Counted from the stretch's first letter, positions 7,434 to 15,807 are shown. The stretch: DNA of 40,518 nt from JAHFRG01 sp036522275 (GCA_036522275.1 DATDGC010000034.1:1-40518), one strand, 5' to 3'. Notes: generated by a model not told the origin, from the letters alone. Numbers and translations are program-made.

Positions 7434-9281
7434 ATGAATGTTTTTTACGAAGAAGACGGCGTGTTCAAGGTCGGGACTATTCTTGCCGATAACGACAGCA
7501 CGCTGCAGGTGGAGGCCGCGCACGGCAAGCGCAGCAAGATCAAGGCCGGCTGGCTGCTGTTCAGGTTTGAAGATCCGGGGAAATCTCACTTCATGGAGCA
7601 ATCACAGCAGGCAGCGGCAAGCATTGATACGGATTTCCTGTGGTCTTGCTGTGGCGAAGAAGAATTCGGCTACGAAGCATTGGCGCGCGAATATTTCGGT
7701 CGCCAGCCCAGCCCGGTCGAAGCCGCCGGCCTGCTAATACGGCTGCACGGCTCGCCGATGTATTTTTACAAGAAAGGCCGCGGGCGCTATAAGGCGGCGC
7801 CTCCCGAAGCCCTCAAAGCGGCATTGGCAAGCGTTGCAAAAAAGCACGCGCAAGCTGCGCAACAGGCAAGCTATGTCGAGCAGCTGATAAATTTCAAGCT
7901 GCCCCGGGAATTCATTCCGGTGATTCCCAAGCTGCTCTACAAGCCTGAGCGCGCCAGCATCGAATACAAGGCACTCGAAGCTGCGGGCGAGGCGACCCAC
8001 CTCACCAGCGTCCAGCTTTTGGAGAAATGCGGCGCGATTCCATTCTCGCACGATTATCATTTGCAGCATTTCTTGTTTGAGCACTTCCACGAAGGCATTG
8101 ATTTCGGCGATATCGGCGAAATAACCGAGCCGCAGGGACTGTTGCTTGCCAAAGCTGCGGCATTCAGCATTGACGATGTCACCACTACTGAGATTGATGA
8201 TGCCTTTTCGGTCACGCGCCTTGCCAACGGCAATTGGCAAATCGGCGTGCATATCGCAGCGCCGGCCTTGGGATTTGCGCCGGGATCGAAGCTCGACGCC
8301 ATCGCTTCGCGGCGGCTGTCCACGGTGTACATACCGGGAAACAAAATCACCATGCTGCCGGATGTGGCGATACAAAAATTCACTCTGGTGGAGGGAACCA
8401 CCCGTCCCGTGCTTTCGATGTACATGGAAGCGGGAAGCAGCGACTTGGCAGTAGTCTCGTCACAAACCCGGGTTGAGCGCGCGCGCATCAGCGCGAATCT
8501 GCGGCATGGCGCGCTTGAAGAAAAATTCAATGAAACCACGCTTGCGGCGGGCGGGCTCGATTTTCCTTTCGGCAACGAGCTGAAACTGCTGTGGCAGTTT
8601 GCCGAAACCCTGGAAAAGTCGCGCGGGAAACCTGAACCCGCCGGCGCGCCGCAGCTTGACTACAATTTTTATATTGAGAACGAGCGCGTAATCATCACCG
8701 AGCGCAGGCGCGGCACGCCTATAAACAAAGTGGTGTCGGAGCTGATGATTTACGTCAACACCGCATGGGGCAAGCTGCTCGCGGATCATGATATGGCGGC
8801 AATTTACCGCGCCCAGGGCAACGGCAAGGTGAAAATGAGCACGGCTCCGGGAGAACATCAGGGGCTGGGAGTGGGTCAGTACATCTGGGCGAGCTCACCA
8901 CTGCGACGTTATGTGGACCTCGTCAACCAGCGCCAACTTCTCGCCTGGCTTAATGGCGAGGCTCCGCCTTATGCAAAAAACAGCGAGCGGCTTCTGATCG
9001 CCATGCGCGATTTTGAGCTGGCGTACGAGGCTTACAATCACTTTCAGCGCACCATGGAACGCTACTGGTGCTTGCGCTGGCTGCAACAGGAGTCGGTAAC
9101 CCTCATTGCGGCAACCGTGGTCAGAGAAAACCTGGTGAAAATAGAAAAACTGCCGCTGTTTACCCGCGTGCCTTCACTGCCTGAGCTGCCCGCCGCAAGT
9201 CGGGTGGAAGTCGAGATTTCCGCCTTGGATTTTCTGGAATTGACCTTTTCCTGCCTGTTCAAACGCAAGCTCGAAGCCTGA
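7434..9281 (+). CDS. RNB-domain exoribonuclease (RNase II family)
   Basis: A 615-residue protein of the RNase II/VacB superfamily, expected to degrade RNA 3' to 5'. The RNB catalytic core begins near residue 240 with FSIDDVTTTEIDDAFS, followed by GVHIAAPALGF and RRLSTVYIPGNKITMLP; a second conserved block is STAPGEHQGLGVGQYIWASSPLRR as two adjacent segments. In the acidic cluster the position usually occupied by the second Asp appears to be Glu (E253 before D255-D256). The N-terminal 230 residues carry a small beta-barrel start and a long helical region rather than classical cold-shock domains. Its place before tonB-aroE-mtgA is a recurrent betaproteobacterial order. Confidence 0.88.
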   Translation: MNVFYEEDGVFKVGTILADNDSTLQVEAAHGKRSKIKAGWLLFRFEDPGKSHFMEQSQQAAASIDTDFLWSCCGEEEFGYEALAREYFGRQPSPVEAAGLLIRLHGSPMYFYKKGRGRYKAAPPEALKAALASVAKKHAQAAQQASYVEQLINFKLPREFIPVIPKLLYKPERASIEYKALEAAGEATHLTSVQLLEKCGAIPFSHDYHLQHFLFEHFHEGIDFGDIGEITEPQGLLLAKAAAFSIDDVTTTEIDDAFSVTRLANGNWQIGVHIAAPALGFAPGSKLDAIASRRLSTVYIPGNKITMLPDVAIQKFTLVEGTTRPVLSMYMEAGSSDLAVVSSQTRVERARISANLRHGALEEKFNETTLAAGGLDFPFGNELKLLWQFAETLEKSRGKPEPAGAPQLDYNFYIENERVIITERRRGTPINKVVSELMIYVNTAWGKLLADHDMAAIYRAQGNGKVKMSTAPGEHQGLGVGQYIWASSPLRRYVDLVNQRQLLAWLNGEAPPYAKNSERLLIAMRDFELAYEAYNHFQRTMERYWCLRWLQQESVTLIAATVVRENLVKIEKLPLFTRVPSLPELPAASRVEVEISALDFLELTFSCLFKRKLEA

Positions 9282-9408
9282 ATCAACATGTGACATCGGC
9301 GCATTTGTTACTTACAATGCGACATCTGCAGCTTTGGCTCCCCAGGTGCGTTTCGATATTACATTACTGAAAGCCACCTCAGCATCACTTGGCAAAAAAG
9401 TAGCGCTG

Positions 9409-10272
9409 ATGGACGTTGTCACGCGCTTGCAGCTGGCAATGTTTCTCTCCTTCACCCTGCATTCGATTTTTCTGATGGGCGTCAACTTCAAATTCCCGGA
9501 TTCCGTCAAGCGCAGCCATGACGGCCTGCCGCTGGAGGTGGTGCTGGTCAACAGCAAGTCCGTCTCCGAGCCGCTGCAGCCTGACGCGTTGGCGCAGACC
9601 AACCTGGATGGGGGCGGCAACACCGATTTGAGGCGCCGTGCCAAGAGCCCGCTGCCGGTGCTCAAGAAGAACGAGCCGCCGCCGGATCAATTTACCCAGG
9701 CGCAGCGCCGCGTCGCACAGCTGGAAGCGCAAGCGCACAAACTGATGACGCAGGTGCAGTCGCCGAAAAAACTCAAGCAACAAGATAGCGTGCCCGAAGC
9801 CGAGACGCAAAAAGTGGAAACGCCGAATGCCATGGACCTGGTGCAAAGAAGCCTGGAGGCGGCGCGACTCGAAGCGCAAATCGCCAAAGAGCGGGAAGAA
9901 TACCAGCAGCGGCCGCGGCGTATGTTTATCGGCGCGCGCACCCGGGAATACGCCTTCACCCGCTACGTGGATGACTGGCGCATCAAAGTGGAACGCATCG
10001 GCAACCTGAATTACCCCGAAGCCGCGAAGCGCCAGAAAATCTATGGAAGCCTTTTGCTCACCATTTCCATCAACGCCGACGGCACGGTGGAAAGCGTGGA
10101 AATCAACCGCTCCTCAGGGAAAAAAGTCCTGGACGCGGCGGCGATCCGCATCGTGCAGCTGGCCAGCCCGTTTGCGCCATTTCCCGAACAGATGCGCAAG
10201 AAAGTGGATATTCTGAGCATCACCCGTACCTGGACCTTTACCCGCAGCGACCAACTGGTGGGAGAGGAATAA
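9409..10272 (+). CDS. TonB-family energy transducer protein
   Basis: About 287 residues. A single hydrophobic segment near the N-terminus (LAMFLSFTLHSIFLMGVNF) anchors it in the inner membrane. A charged Pro/Gln/Lys-rich periplasmic linker follows, with coiled-coil character around AQRRVAQLEAQAHKLM. The C-terminal TonB domain contains YPEAAKRQKIYGSLLL, INADGTVESVEINRSSG and LDAAAIRIVQLASPFAPFP. I chose ATG 9409 because it places the membrane segment at the N-terminus; a TTG at 9334 would add 25 residues. It probably transmits proton-motive force to an outer membrane partner not encoded here. Confidence 0.82.
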   Translation: MDVVTRLQLAMFLSFTLHSIFLMGVNFKFPDSVKRSHDGLPLEVVLVNSKSVSEPLQPDALAQTNLDGGGNTDLRRRAKSPLPVLKKNEPPPDQFTQAQRRVAQLEAQAHKLMTQVQSPKKLKQQDSVPEAETQKVETPNAMDLVQRSLEAARLEAQIAKEREEYQQRPRRMFIGARTREYAFTRYVDDWRIKVERIGNLNYPEAAKRQKIYGSLLLTISINADGTVESVEINRSSGKKVLDAAAIRIVQLASPFAPFPEQMRKKVDILSITRTWTFTRSDQLVGEE

Positions 10273-10321
10273 AGCCGGGATCCAAACCGGTGCGCTACCA
10301 TGCAATAATCCAGCAACGCAC

Positions 10322-11137
10322 ATGACCGACCGCTATGCCGTCATCGGCAACCCCATCGCGCACAGCAAATCGCCGCTGATCCACGTAGAATTCGCGCGGC
10401 AAACCGGCGAGGACATTTCATATACCGCAATCCTTGCCACGCGCGAGAGTTTTGTAAGCGCGGTCGGGGATTTTATCGGCCAGGGCGGCAAGGGGATGAA
10501 TGTCACCGTGCCGTTCAAGCAGCAGGCATGGAAATATCTGGCGACTGATATCGCGTCGCGCGCCGCTTCCGCCCGGGCGGTCAACACGCTTATATTCAAG
10601 GACGGCAAAATCATCGGCGACAACACCGACGGCGTGGGACTGTTGCGCGACATCGAAGGCAATCTCGAGTTTCCGGTTGCGGGCAAGCGAGTGCTGCTGA
10701 TGGGGGCGGGTGGCGCGGCCCGCGGCGTGCTGCCGGTGCTATTGAATGAACATCCGGCGATCCTCGACATCGTTAACCGCAGCATGGATAAGGCACGCGA
10801 ATTGAAAGAGCGGTTTGCCGCATCCGGGAATATCGGTGTGACCGATTACGCCGGCTTAAGCGGCAGTCAATTCGATCTGGTGATTAACGCCACCTCGAGC
10901 AGCATGAATGATGATTTACCGCCCTTGCCAAAAGGAATATTCGCTGCCGGGGCGCTGGCCTACGATCTCATGTACGGCAAGGGGCTCACGCCTTTTTTGC
11001 TGTTTGCCCAAAGTCAGGGTGCTGTCAAATTAGCTGATGGCCTCGGCATGCTGGTGGAGCAGGCAGCCGAATCGTTTTTGATCTGGCGCGGTGTACGCCC
11101 CACTACCCGCCCGGTCATCGCCATGCTGAAAAGCTGA
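10322..11137 (+). CDS. aroE: Shikimate dehydrogenase
   Basis: A 271-residue NADPH-dependent enzyme that reduces 3-dehydroshikimate to shikimate in aromatic amino acid synthesis. The substrate-binding motif NPIAHSKSP is near residue 9, NVTVPFK at 60-66 includes the catalytic Lys, and NTDGVG begins at residue 101. The nucleotide fold is LLMGAGGAARGV, and the C-terminal segment contains LADGLGMLVEQAAESF. Length and motifs are standard. The stop codon shares one base with the mtgA start (TGATG), so the two are probably translationally coupled. Confidence 0.96.
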   Translation: MTDRYAVIGNPIAHSKSPLIHVEFARQTGEDISYTAILATRESFVSAVGDFIGQGGKGMNVTVPFKQQAWKYLATDIASRAASARAVNTLIFKDGKIIGDNTDGVGLLRDIEGNLEFPVAGKRVLLMGAGGAARGVLPVLLNEHPAILDIVNRSMDKARELKERFAASGNIGVTDYAGLSGSQFDLVINATSSSMNDDLPPLPKGIFAAGALAYDLMYGKGLTPFLLFAQSQGAVKLADGLGMLVEQAAESFLIWRGVRPTTRPVIAMLKS

Positions 11138-11835
11138 TGTTGAAGTTTGTCTGGCGCTGGCTGTGGCGAGCCGTTGCCCTGCTGCTTGCAGCAGTATTCT
11201 TATACCAGTTGTGGTTTTTTTTGCATGTCTGGTACTGGGTGGACCATAACCCGGGGCGCAGCGCATTCATGGAAGCGCGTCTGGAAGATCTTCAAAGCAA
11301 GAAACCGCAGACCGACTTGAAGCACATATGGGTGCCGTATAACCACATTTCGGTCCACTTGAAGCACGCGCTGATCGCTGCGGAGGACGCCAGGTTCCTG
11401 GAGCATGAGGGATTCGACTGGGAAAGCATACAAAAAGCCTACGAGAAAAACCTTCAAAAAGGAAAAGTCGTCGCCGGCGGCTCCACCATCAGCCAGCAGT
11501 TGGCGAAAAATCTGTTCTTGTCCAGCACGCGCACGCCGTGGCGCAAGGTTGAAGAAGCGCTGATTACCCTGATGCTGGAACGCATGATGGACAAGCAGCG
11601 CATTCTGGAGATTTACCTCAATATCATCGAATGGGGCAACGGCGTGTTCGGCGCCGAAGCCGCGGCTCGGCACTACTACGGTGTCTCCGCCGCAGCGCTT
11701 TCAATGGAACAGGCGGCGCGGCTTGCGGCCATAGTGCCGAATCCCCGTTTTTACGACCGCAACCGCAACACGCCCTGGCTTAACCGCAAGACCGGCATCA
11801 TTCTGGAACGCATGAACGTGGTTGAGGCGCCTTGA
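11137..11835 (+). CDS. mtgA: Monofunctional biosynthetic peptidoglycan transglycosylase
   Basis: A 232-residue GT51 glycosyltransferase that polymerises lipid II into glycan strands. A single N-terminal membrane anchor (ALLLAAVFLYQLWFFLHVWYW region) precedes the GT51 domain. The catalytic motif EDARFLEHEGFDW has its Glu at about residue 83. Further family motifs are KVVAGGSTISQQLAKNLFL, RKVEEALITLMLE and YLNIIEWGNGVFGAEAAARHYY region. No transpeptidase domain follows, which separates it from class A PBPs. It is coupled to aroE. Confidence 0.95.
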   Translation: MLKFVWRWLWRAVALLLAAVFLYQLWFFLHVWYWVDHNPGRSAFMEARLEDLQSKKPQTDLKHIWVPYNHISVHLKHALIAAEDARFLEHEGFDWESIQKAYEKNLQKGKVVAGGSTISQQLAKNLFLSSTRTPWRKVEEALITLMLERMMDKQRILEIYLNIIEWGNGVFGAEAAARHYYGVSAAALSMEQAARLAAIVPNPRFYDRNRNTPWLNRKTGIILERMNVVEAP

Positions 11836-11869
11836 ATCTCTTCCCGCTTCAAAAGATTCGCAGGCGCAG

Positions 11870-11898
11870 TTAAGAAAAGTCTGCAAATACCCTATAAT
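11870..11898 (+). promoter_or_regulatory. Sigma-70-type promoter upstream of mgtE
   Basis: A -35 hexamer TTAAGA (11870-11875) and a perfect -10 TATAAT (11893-11898) are separated by 17 bp. The mgtE start is at 11993, leaving an untranslated leader of about 85 nt. I see no riboswitch consensus in the leader. Confidence 0.6.
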
Positions 11899-11992
11899 CC
11901 GGCCAACAGCGCGCCTTCTTAAGCTGTGTTGGCTGACGAAAGCGCGTACCCATCCCATCCGGCGCGGTTTGCGCCCATGACGGAATCTGGCT

Positions 11993-13378
11993 ATGGCAGA
12001 AGTCGAAGAAGCCCGGCAGGAAAGAGCGCATGAGACGCTGCGACATGTAACCCGCCTGCTGCGCAAGCAAGAAGCGCTGCCGCACAAGAAGAATCTCGCC
12101 GAGTTGCAGAAAAGCCTGGACGCGCTGCATCCCGCCGATGTCGCCTATATCCTCGAGTCGCTGCCGCTCAAACAACGGCTGATGGTCTGGGAGCTGGTGA
12201 AAGCCGAGCGCGACGGCGAAATCCTGCTGGAAGTCTCCGACGCGGTGCGCGAGACGCTGATCGCCGGCATGGACGCCGACGAACTGGTCGCCGCCGCCGA
12301 AACCCTGGACACCGACCAGATCGCGGACCTCGCGCCGGACCTGCCGCGCGACGTGGTACAGGACATCCTCGACTCGCTCGATGCGCAGAACCGCGCGCGG
12401 CTGCAGACCGCGTTATCCTACTCGGAAAACACCGTCGGCGCGCTGATGGAATTCGAAACGGTGACCATTCGCGACGATATCAACCTGGAAGTGGTGTTGC
12501 GCTATTTGCGCCGTTTTGATGAGCTGCCCAGTCATACCGACGCGCTGTTCGTGGTGGACCGCGACGATACCCTGCGCGGAGTATTGCCGCTGAAACGCCT
12601 ACTGGTGAGCGACCCGGAAGTTGAAGTCACAGCGTTGATGCTGGAAGACATCGTGAGTTTCCATCCCGAAGACGCGGCCAATGAGGCGGCGCTGGCGTTC
12701 GAGCGCTACGGACTGGTTTCCGCGCCGGTGGTTAACGAGCAAAACAAGCTGGTCGGGCGCATCACGGTTGACGCAGTGGTGGAATACATCCGCCAGAAAT
12801 CGGATACGCAGCTTTTGAGCAACGCAGGTTTGCGCGAGGAAGAAGACCTCTTTGCGCCGGTACGCGAGAGCACCAAGAACCGCACCCTGTGGCTGGGCAT
12901 TAATCTAATTACTGCTTTCGCGGCCGCGGCTGTAACCCATTTATTTGAGGCCTCGATTGAAAAAATCGTGGCACTGGCGGTGTTGATGACGGTGATTCCT
13001 AGCATGGGAGGGAATGCCGGCACGCAAACCATGGCGCTGGTGACGCGGGGGCTTGCGCTGGATCAGATCAACCCCGGCAACATCCGCCATCTTTTCAACA
13101 AGGAATTTGCCGTAGCCTATTACAACGGGCTGATCTGGGCGGTGGTGGTGGGGGTGCTGGCGGCACTGTGGTACAGAGACGTGAAGCTCAGCCTGGTGTT
13201 CGGCGCGGCGATGGTGATCGAATTGATCGCTGCGGCGCTGTCGGGAGTGGCGATTCCTCTCATTCTGCGCCGCTTCAAGATCGACCCTGCGGTTGGCACC
13301 ACGGTGATTCTCACCACTGTGACCGACGTAGTGGGTTTATTCAGTTTTCTTGGGCTGGCGACCTTGTTCCTGGTTTAG
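11993..13378 (+). CDS. mgtE: MgtE-type magnesium transporter
   Basis: A 461-residue Mg2+ channel/transporter of the SLC41/MgtE family. The N-terminal superhelical domain (about 1-145) contains HPADVAYILESLP and LPRDVVQDILDSL. Two CBS domains follow (about 150-275), which sense cytosolic Mg2+. Five membrane helices fill the C-terminal part from about residue 300. The pore signature PSMGGNAGTQT starts at about residue 336, and the last helices contain DPAVGTTVILTTVTDVVG. Length and order are standard. It has its own promoter and is followed by a 120-bp gap before msrP. Confidence 0.94.
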   Translation: MAEVEEARQERAHETLRHVTRLLRKQEALPHKKNLAELQKSLDALHPADVAYILESLPLKQRLMVWELVKAERDGEILLEVSDAVRETLIAGMDADELVAAAETLDTDQIADLAPDLPRDVVQDILDSLDAQNRARLQTALSYSENTVGALMEFETVTIRDDINLEVVLRYLRRFDELPSHTDALFVVDRDDTLRGVLPLKRLLVSDPEVEVTALMLEDIVSFHPEDAANEAALAFERYGLVSAPVVNEQNKLVGRITVDAVVEYIRQKSDTQLLSNAGLREEEDLFAPVRESTKNRTLWLGINLITAFAAAAVTHLFEASIEKIVALAVLMTVIPSMGGNAGTQTMALVTRGLALDQINPGNIRHLFNKEFAVAYYNGLIWAVVVGVLAALWYRDVKLSLVFGAAMVIELIAAALSGVAIPLILRRFKIDPAVGTTVILTTVTDVVGLFSFLGLATLFLV

Positions 13379-13501
13379 CCTGTAGGGGCGAACTCCAGCC
13401 GCTAGCCAAGGTCGGAACTGTTAAAGACTGAATGCGCGTAAAATGTAATGAATAGGCTTGCGCCGCGACTCATATTTATCCCCCGAATTCAGGAGTAGGT
13501 G

Positions 13502-14446
13502 ATGCTAATCAAGAAACCTGCCGCTATCCGGCCTACCGAAATTACGGACCCGGCGCTTTATCTCAAGCGGCGCGAATTCATCAAGGCAGCCGCAGTGGCG
13601 GCTGCAGGCCTGGTGATTCCCGGCGTTTTCGCAACACCGCGGCGGGCCGAAGCGGCGATTCCCGATGTGCACAAAAGCATCTATGGCACTGTAGAGGAAA
13701 TGACCCTGCTTAAAGACATCACTAACTACAACAATTTCTATGAATTCGGTACCGACAAGTACTCGCCTGCGCAGTTCGCGGGGAAGATGAGAACCCGCCC
13801 GTGGACCGTGCGGGTGGAGGGCGAAATCAAGCGGCCCAAGGTCTATGATATCGACGAGCTATTCAAGATCGCTGCGCTGGAAGAGCGCATTTACCGCATG
13901 CGCTGTGTGGAAGGTTGGTCCATGGTGATTCCCTGGGTGGGTTTTCAGCTGAGTGAACTGATTAAGCGCTCCGAGCCCACCGCTAACGCCAAGTATGTCG
14001 AATTCACCACCCTCAAGGACCCAATACAAATGCCAGGCCAGCGCCTCTCGGTCCTGGACTGGCCGTATATCGAGGGTTTGCGCATGGATGAAGCGATGCA
14101 CCCACTCACCATTCTGGCGGTTGGGCTGTACGGGGATATCCTGCCCAATCAGAATGGCGCGCCGATGCGCCTGGTGGTGCCGTGGAAATACGGCTTCAAG
14201 GGTGCAAAATCCATCGTGCGCATCCGCTTTGTGGAAAAAGAGCCGCTAAGCGCCTGGACCAAGGCCACGCCGCAGGAATACGGTTTCTACTCCAACGTCA
14301 ATCCCAATGTTGACCATCCGCGCTGGAGCCAGGCCAAGGAACGCCGCATCGGCGAGTTTTTCAAACGGCCAACCCTGATGTTCAACGGCTATTCGGATCA
14401 GGTGGCGCAACTCTACGCCGGCATGGATTTGCGCAAGTATTATTAG
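13502..14446 (+). CDS. msrP: Protein-methionine-sulfoxide reductase catalytic subunit
   Basis: A 314-residue periplasmic molybdopterin enzyme that reduces methionine sulfoxide in oxidised envelope proteins. It has a Tat signal, KRREFIKAAAVAAAGLVIPG, with cleavage expected after an AEA motif near residue 50. The Mo-binding Cys lies in RMRCVEGWSM at about residue 135. Other family segments are WTVRVEGEIKRPKVYD, MRLVVPWKYGFKGAKSI and WSQAKERRIGEF. AGGAG at 13491-13495 is 6 nt before ATG 13502 and favours that start over the GTG at 13499. The msrQ partner follows 27 bp later. Confidence 0.95.
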   Translation: MLIKKPAAIRPTEITDPALYLKRREFIKAAAVAAAGLVIPGVFATPRRAEAAIPDVHKSIYGTVEEMTLLKDITNYNNFYEFGTDKYSPAQFAGKMRTRPWTVRVEGEIKRPKVYDIDELFKIAALEERIYRMRCVEGWSMVIPWVGFQLSELIKRSEPTANAKYVEFTTLKDPIQMPGQRLSVLDWPYIEGLRMDEAMHPLTILAVGLYGDILPNQNGAPMRLVVPWKYGFKGAKSIVRIRFVEKEPLSAWTKATPQEYGFYSNVNPNVDHPRWSQAKERRIGEFFKRPTLMFNGYSDQVAQLYAGMDLRKYY

Positions 14447-14473
14447 CTAGCCACCCGGCACTGCACCCGGATC

Positions 14474-15109
14474 ATGTCCTTCGCGCAGCCTGCTCCTCAC
14501 CACGTCAAATGGCTGAAAGCCGCAGCTTTCATTGCCTGTTTGCTGCCGCTTGCCAGGCTCGTATGGCGTGGATTCAATCACGACTTAGGGGCCAATCCGA
14601 TTGAAGTCGTCACCCATTCCACCGGCGACTGGACGCTGAACCTGCTGCTGATTACGCTTTCAGTAACCCCGCTAAGACGCATCCTGGAGTGGCCGTGGCT
14701 GCTTAAACTGCGCCGCATGTTCGGGCTGTATGCCTTTTTCTATGCCTGTCTGCATTTTCTCACCTATATTTGGCTCGATCAGTTCTTCGACATTTTCGAT
14801 ATCGCCAAGGATGTGTTGAAACGCCCGTTTATCACCGTAGGCTTTACCTGTTTCGTGCTGCTCATTCCGCTTGCCGCCACCTCCACCAACAACATGGTGA
14901 AGCGGCTCGGGGCGAAGCACTGGCAGCAATTGCACCGTTTCGTTTATTTGATCGCCGCCGGCGGGGTGGTGCACTTCTGGTGGCTGGTGAAGAAGGATAT
15001 CAGCGATCCGCTGCAATACGCGGTTCTGCTTTCCCTGCTGCTGAGTCTGCGCGTATTGTTCTGGCTGCAAAAGCGCGGCCTGCCTAAGGTCGCTTTGAGC
15101 CAGCGTTAA
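14474..15109 (+). CDS. msrQ: MsrP-associated haem-binding membrane subunit
   Basis: A 211-residue polytopic b-type cytochrome of the YedZ/MsrQ family that passes electrons from the quinone pool to MsrP. About six helices are visible. Haem-ligand histidines are expected in FYACLHFLTY and in WQQLHRFVYLIAAGGVVHFW. NPIEVVTHSTGDWTLN and RMFGLYAFF are family hallmarks. The gene directly follows msrP, as usual. Its stop codon is immediately next to the 51-bp family A palindrome. Confidence 0.94.
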   Translation: MSFAQPAPHHVKWLKAAAFIACLLPLARLVWRGFNHDLGANPIEVVTHSTGDWTLNLLLITLSVTPLRRILEWPWLLKLRRMFGLYAFFYACLHFLTYIWLDQFFDIFDIAKDVLKRPFITVGFTCFVLLIPLAATSTNNMVKRLGAKHWQQLHRFVYLIAAGGVVHFWWLVKKDISDPLQYAVLLSLLLSLRVLFWLQKRGLPKVALSQR

Positions 15110-15160
15110 GGAACCTCTGATTAAGTCCCACGCGGTTGCGACGGCTTAATCAGAGGTTCC
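15110..15160. repeat. Minimal family A element, a TIR-TIR palindrome
   Basis: A 51-bp unit consisting only of the two ends: GGAACCTCTGATTAAG (15110-15125) and CTTAATCAGAGGTTCC (15145-15160), perfect 16-bp inverted repeats around a 19-bp spacer. The left 33 bases also match the left end of the element at 27181. It begins on the base after the msrQ stop. It could fold as a strong RNA hairpin and end or protect the msrPQ transcript, but no T-run follows. It looks like a deletion derivative or a non-autonomous miniature. Confidence 0.8.
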
Positions 15161-15316
15161 TTTAATTTCCTCGGCCAGCACTTTCCTCAGCCATTTCTTC
15201 TGCAACGCCCTTTTTGCCTTCTTGGTTTTGAGCGCATGTGCCCCGCCTTTGCGCAGCAGAGGGCTTAATGCTGCACGGTTGCGGGGCTTAAGCGGAATTT
15301 TGCGGCTTGATTTCAT
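15146..15316 (-). CDS. Small basic ORF, hypothetical
   Basis: A 56-codon reading frame from ATG at 15316. The product is highly basic with many Lys and Arg residues, including KPRNRAALSPLLRKGGAHAL and KTKKAKRALQKKWLRKVLAE. I do not recognise the family securely; short basic proteins with a KGGAH-like segment occur in betaproteobacteria as I recall. The last residues (GTSD) and the stop codon come from the 51-bp repeat, so the native C-terminus has probably been replaced. No strong Shine-Dalgarno is visible. It could be a real small nucleic-acid-binding protein or a remnant. Confidence 0.4.
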   Translation of the reverse strand: MKSSRKIPLKPRNRAALSPLLRKGGAHALKTKKAKRALQKKWLRKVLAEEIKGTSD

Positions 15317-15383
15317 ACTGAGCGTACTTAATGGCGGAGCCGGTGTGGGCGGGGAAGCGATTGATGGAGCCAGAAAAAATTCA

Positions 15384-15406
15384 GGCGGTCAAAATAACCG
15401 CCTGAT
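15384..15406 (-). terminator. Rho-independent terminator, minus strand (distal of two)
   Basis: Inverted repeat CAGGCGGT / AACCGCCTG with a short loop. Read on the minus strand it is followed by GAATTTTTTC, a good T-tract. It is the second of two consecutive terminators behind the 15-codon Lys-rich ORF. Confidence 0.65.
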
Positions 15407-15412
15407 TGAGAA

Positions 15413-15440
15413 AAAGGCTGGCTTACGAGAAACCAGCCTT
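15413..15440 (-). terminator. Rho-independent terminator, minus strand (proximal of two)
   Basis: The hairpin AAGGCTGG / CCAGCCTT is followed on the minus strand by TTTTTC. It lies about 23 bp beyond the stop of the 15-codon ORF at 15463-15510, so a short transcript ending here is likely. Confidence 0.7.
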
Positions 15441-15462
15441 GTATTTCATTTATATATTCTTA

Positions 15463-15510
15463 TTAAACCTTTTTCTTTTTGGACTTCTTTGCCTTCTTTT
15501 TGGCTGCCAT
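15463..15510 (-). CDS. Tiny Lys-rich peptide (15 aa)
   Basis: The frame encodes MAAKKKAKKSKKKKV, with ten lysines in fifteen residues. An excellent Shine-Dalgarno (AAAAGGAG) lies about 6 nt before the ATG, and two terminators follow within 80 bp on the same strand. It resembles the basic tails of histone H1-like bacterial proteins, but nothing longer is present. A 68-codon frame overlaps it in another phase (15446-15652) but has only a TTG start without a ribosome site. The function is unknown; a nucleic-acid-binding micropeptide or a remnant of a longer Lys-rich gene are both possible. Confidence 0.45.
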   Translation of the reverse strand: MAAKKKAKKSKKKKV

Positions 15511-15651
15511 TTCTGACTCCTTTTAAAAGTTTTTCTAGTATCTCACGTGTGGAGTATTTCATCCGCACTCCCGAAGCATCAGCATCAAGCGATTTGCCGA
15601 TTCTCTCAAAAAAACTTGACGAGAGAACGATTACTAATGCTCGGTGCGCCA

Positions 15652-15681
15652 ATTCTATTCTACTTTTTTAAAGAAACACAA
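15652..15681 (-). promoter_or_regulatory. Candidate promoter for the Lys-rich peptide transcript
   Basis: On the minus strand, TTGTGT (15676-15681) and TAGAAT (15652-15657) are 18 bp apart in an A/T-rich patch. The predicted leader of about 135 nt contains a perfect 7-bp hairpin, TTCTCTC / GAGAGAA (about 15605-15630). The rest of 15511-15807 holds no gene that I can support. Confidence 0.35.
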
Positions 15682-15788
15682 CATATTTTTTAACTATTTT
15701 CAAATATTTTTTCCGGTGGGGGAAATCGAAACGTGGGCCGGATGAATTTCTTGAGCCAGCGATTGCGCGGTTGAGCGAACAAATCTTG

Positions 15789-15806
15789 CGCGCGAAACGA
15801 CGCGCG
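15789..15806 (-). terminator. Hairpin after lysA
   Basis: A perfect 6-bp stem CGCGCG / CGCGCG with a 6-base loop lies directly after the lysA stop codon. On the minus strand it is followed by CAAGATTTGTTC, only a weak T-tract, so termination is uncertain. Confidence 0.35.
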
Positions 15807-15807
15807 A

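Noticed and set aside
6816..7601. A 261-codon minus-strand frame over the end of mpl and the start of the exoribonuclease gene
   Set aside because: It is a shadow of two well-supported genes, with a His/Gln/Arg-rich composition and no family signature.
11899..11992. A magnesium riboswitch upstream of mgtE
   Set aside because: The leader is only about 85 nt and I cannot find the paired elements of an M-box or other known Mg2+ riboswitch.
15446..15652. A 68-codon minus-strand frame
   Set aside because: It has only a TTG start without a ribosome site, and the start coincides with a candidate -10 box. The overlapping 15-codon frame has far better signals. I cannot exclude that part of it is coding.
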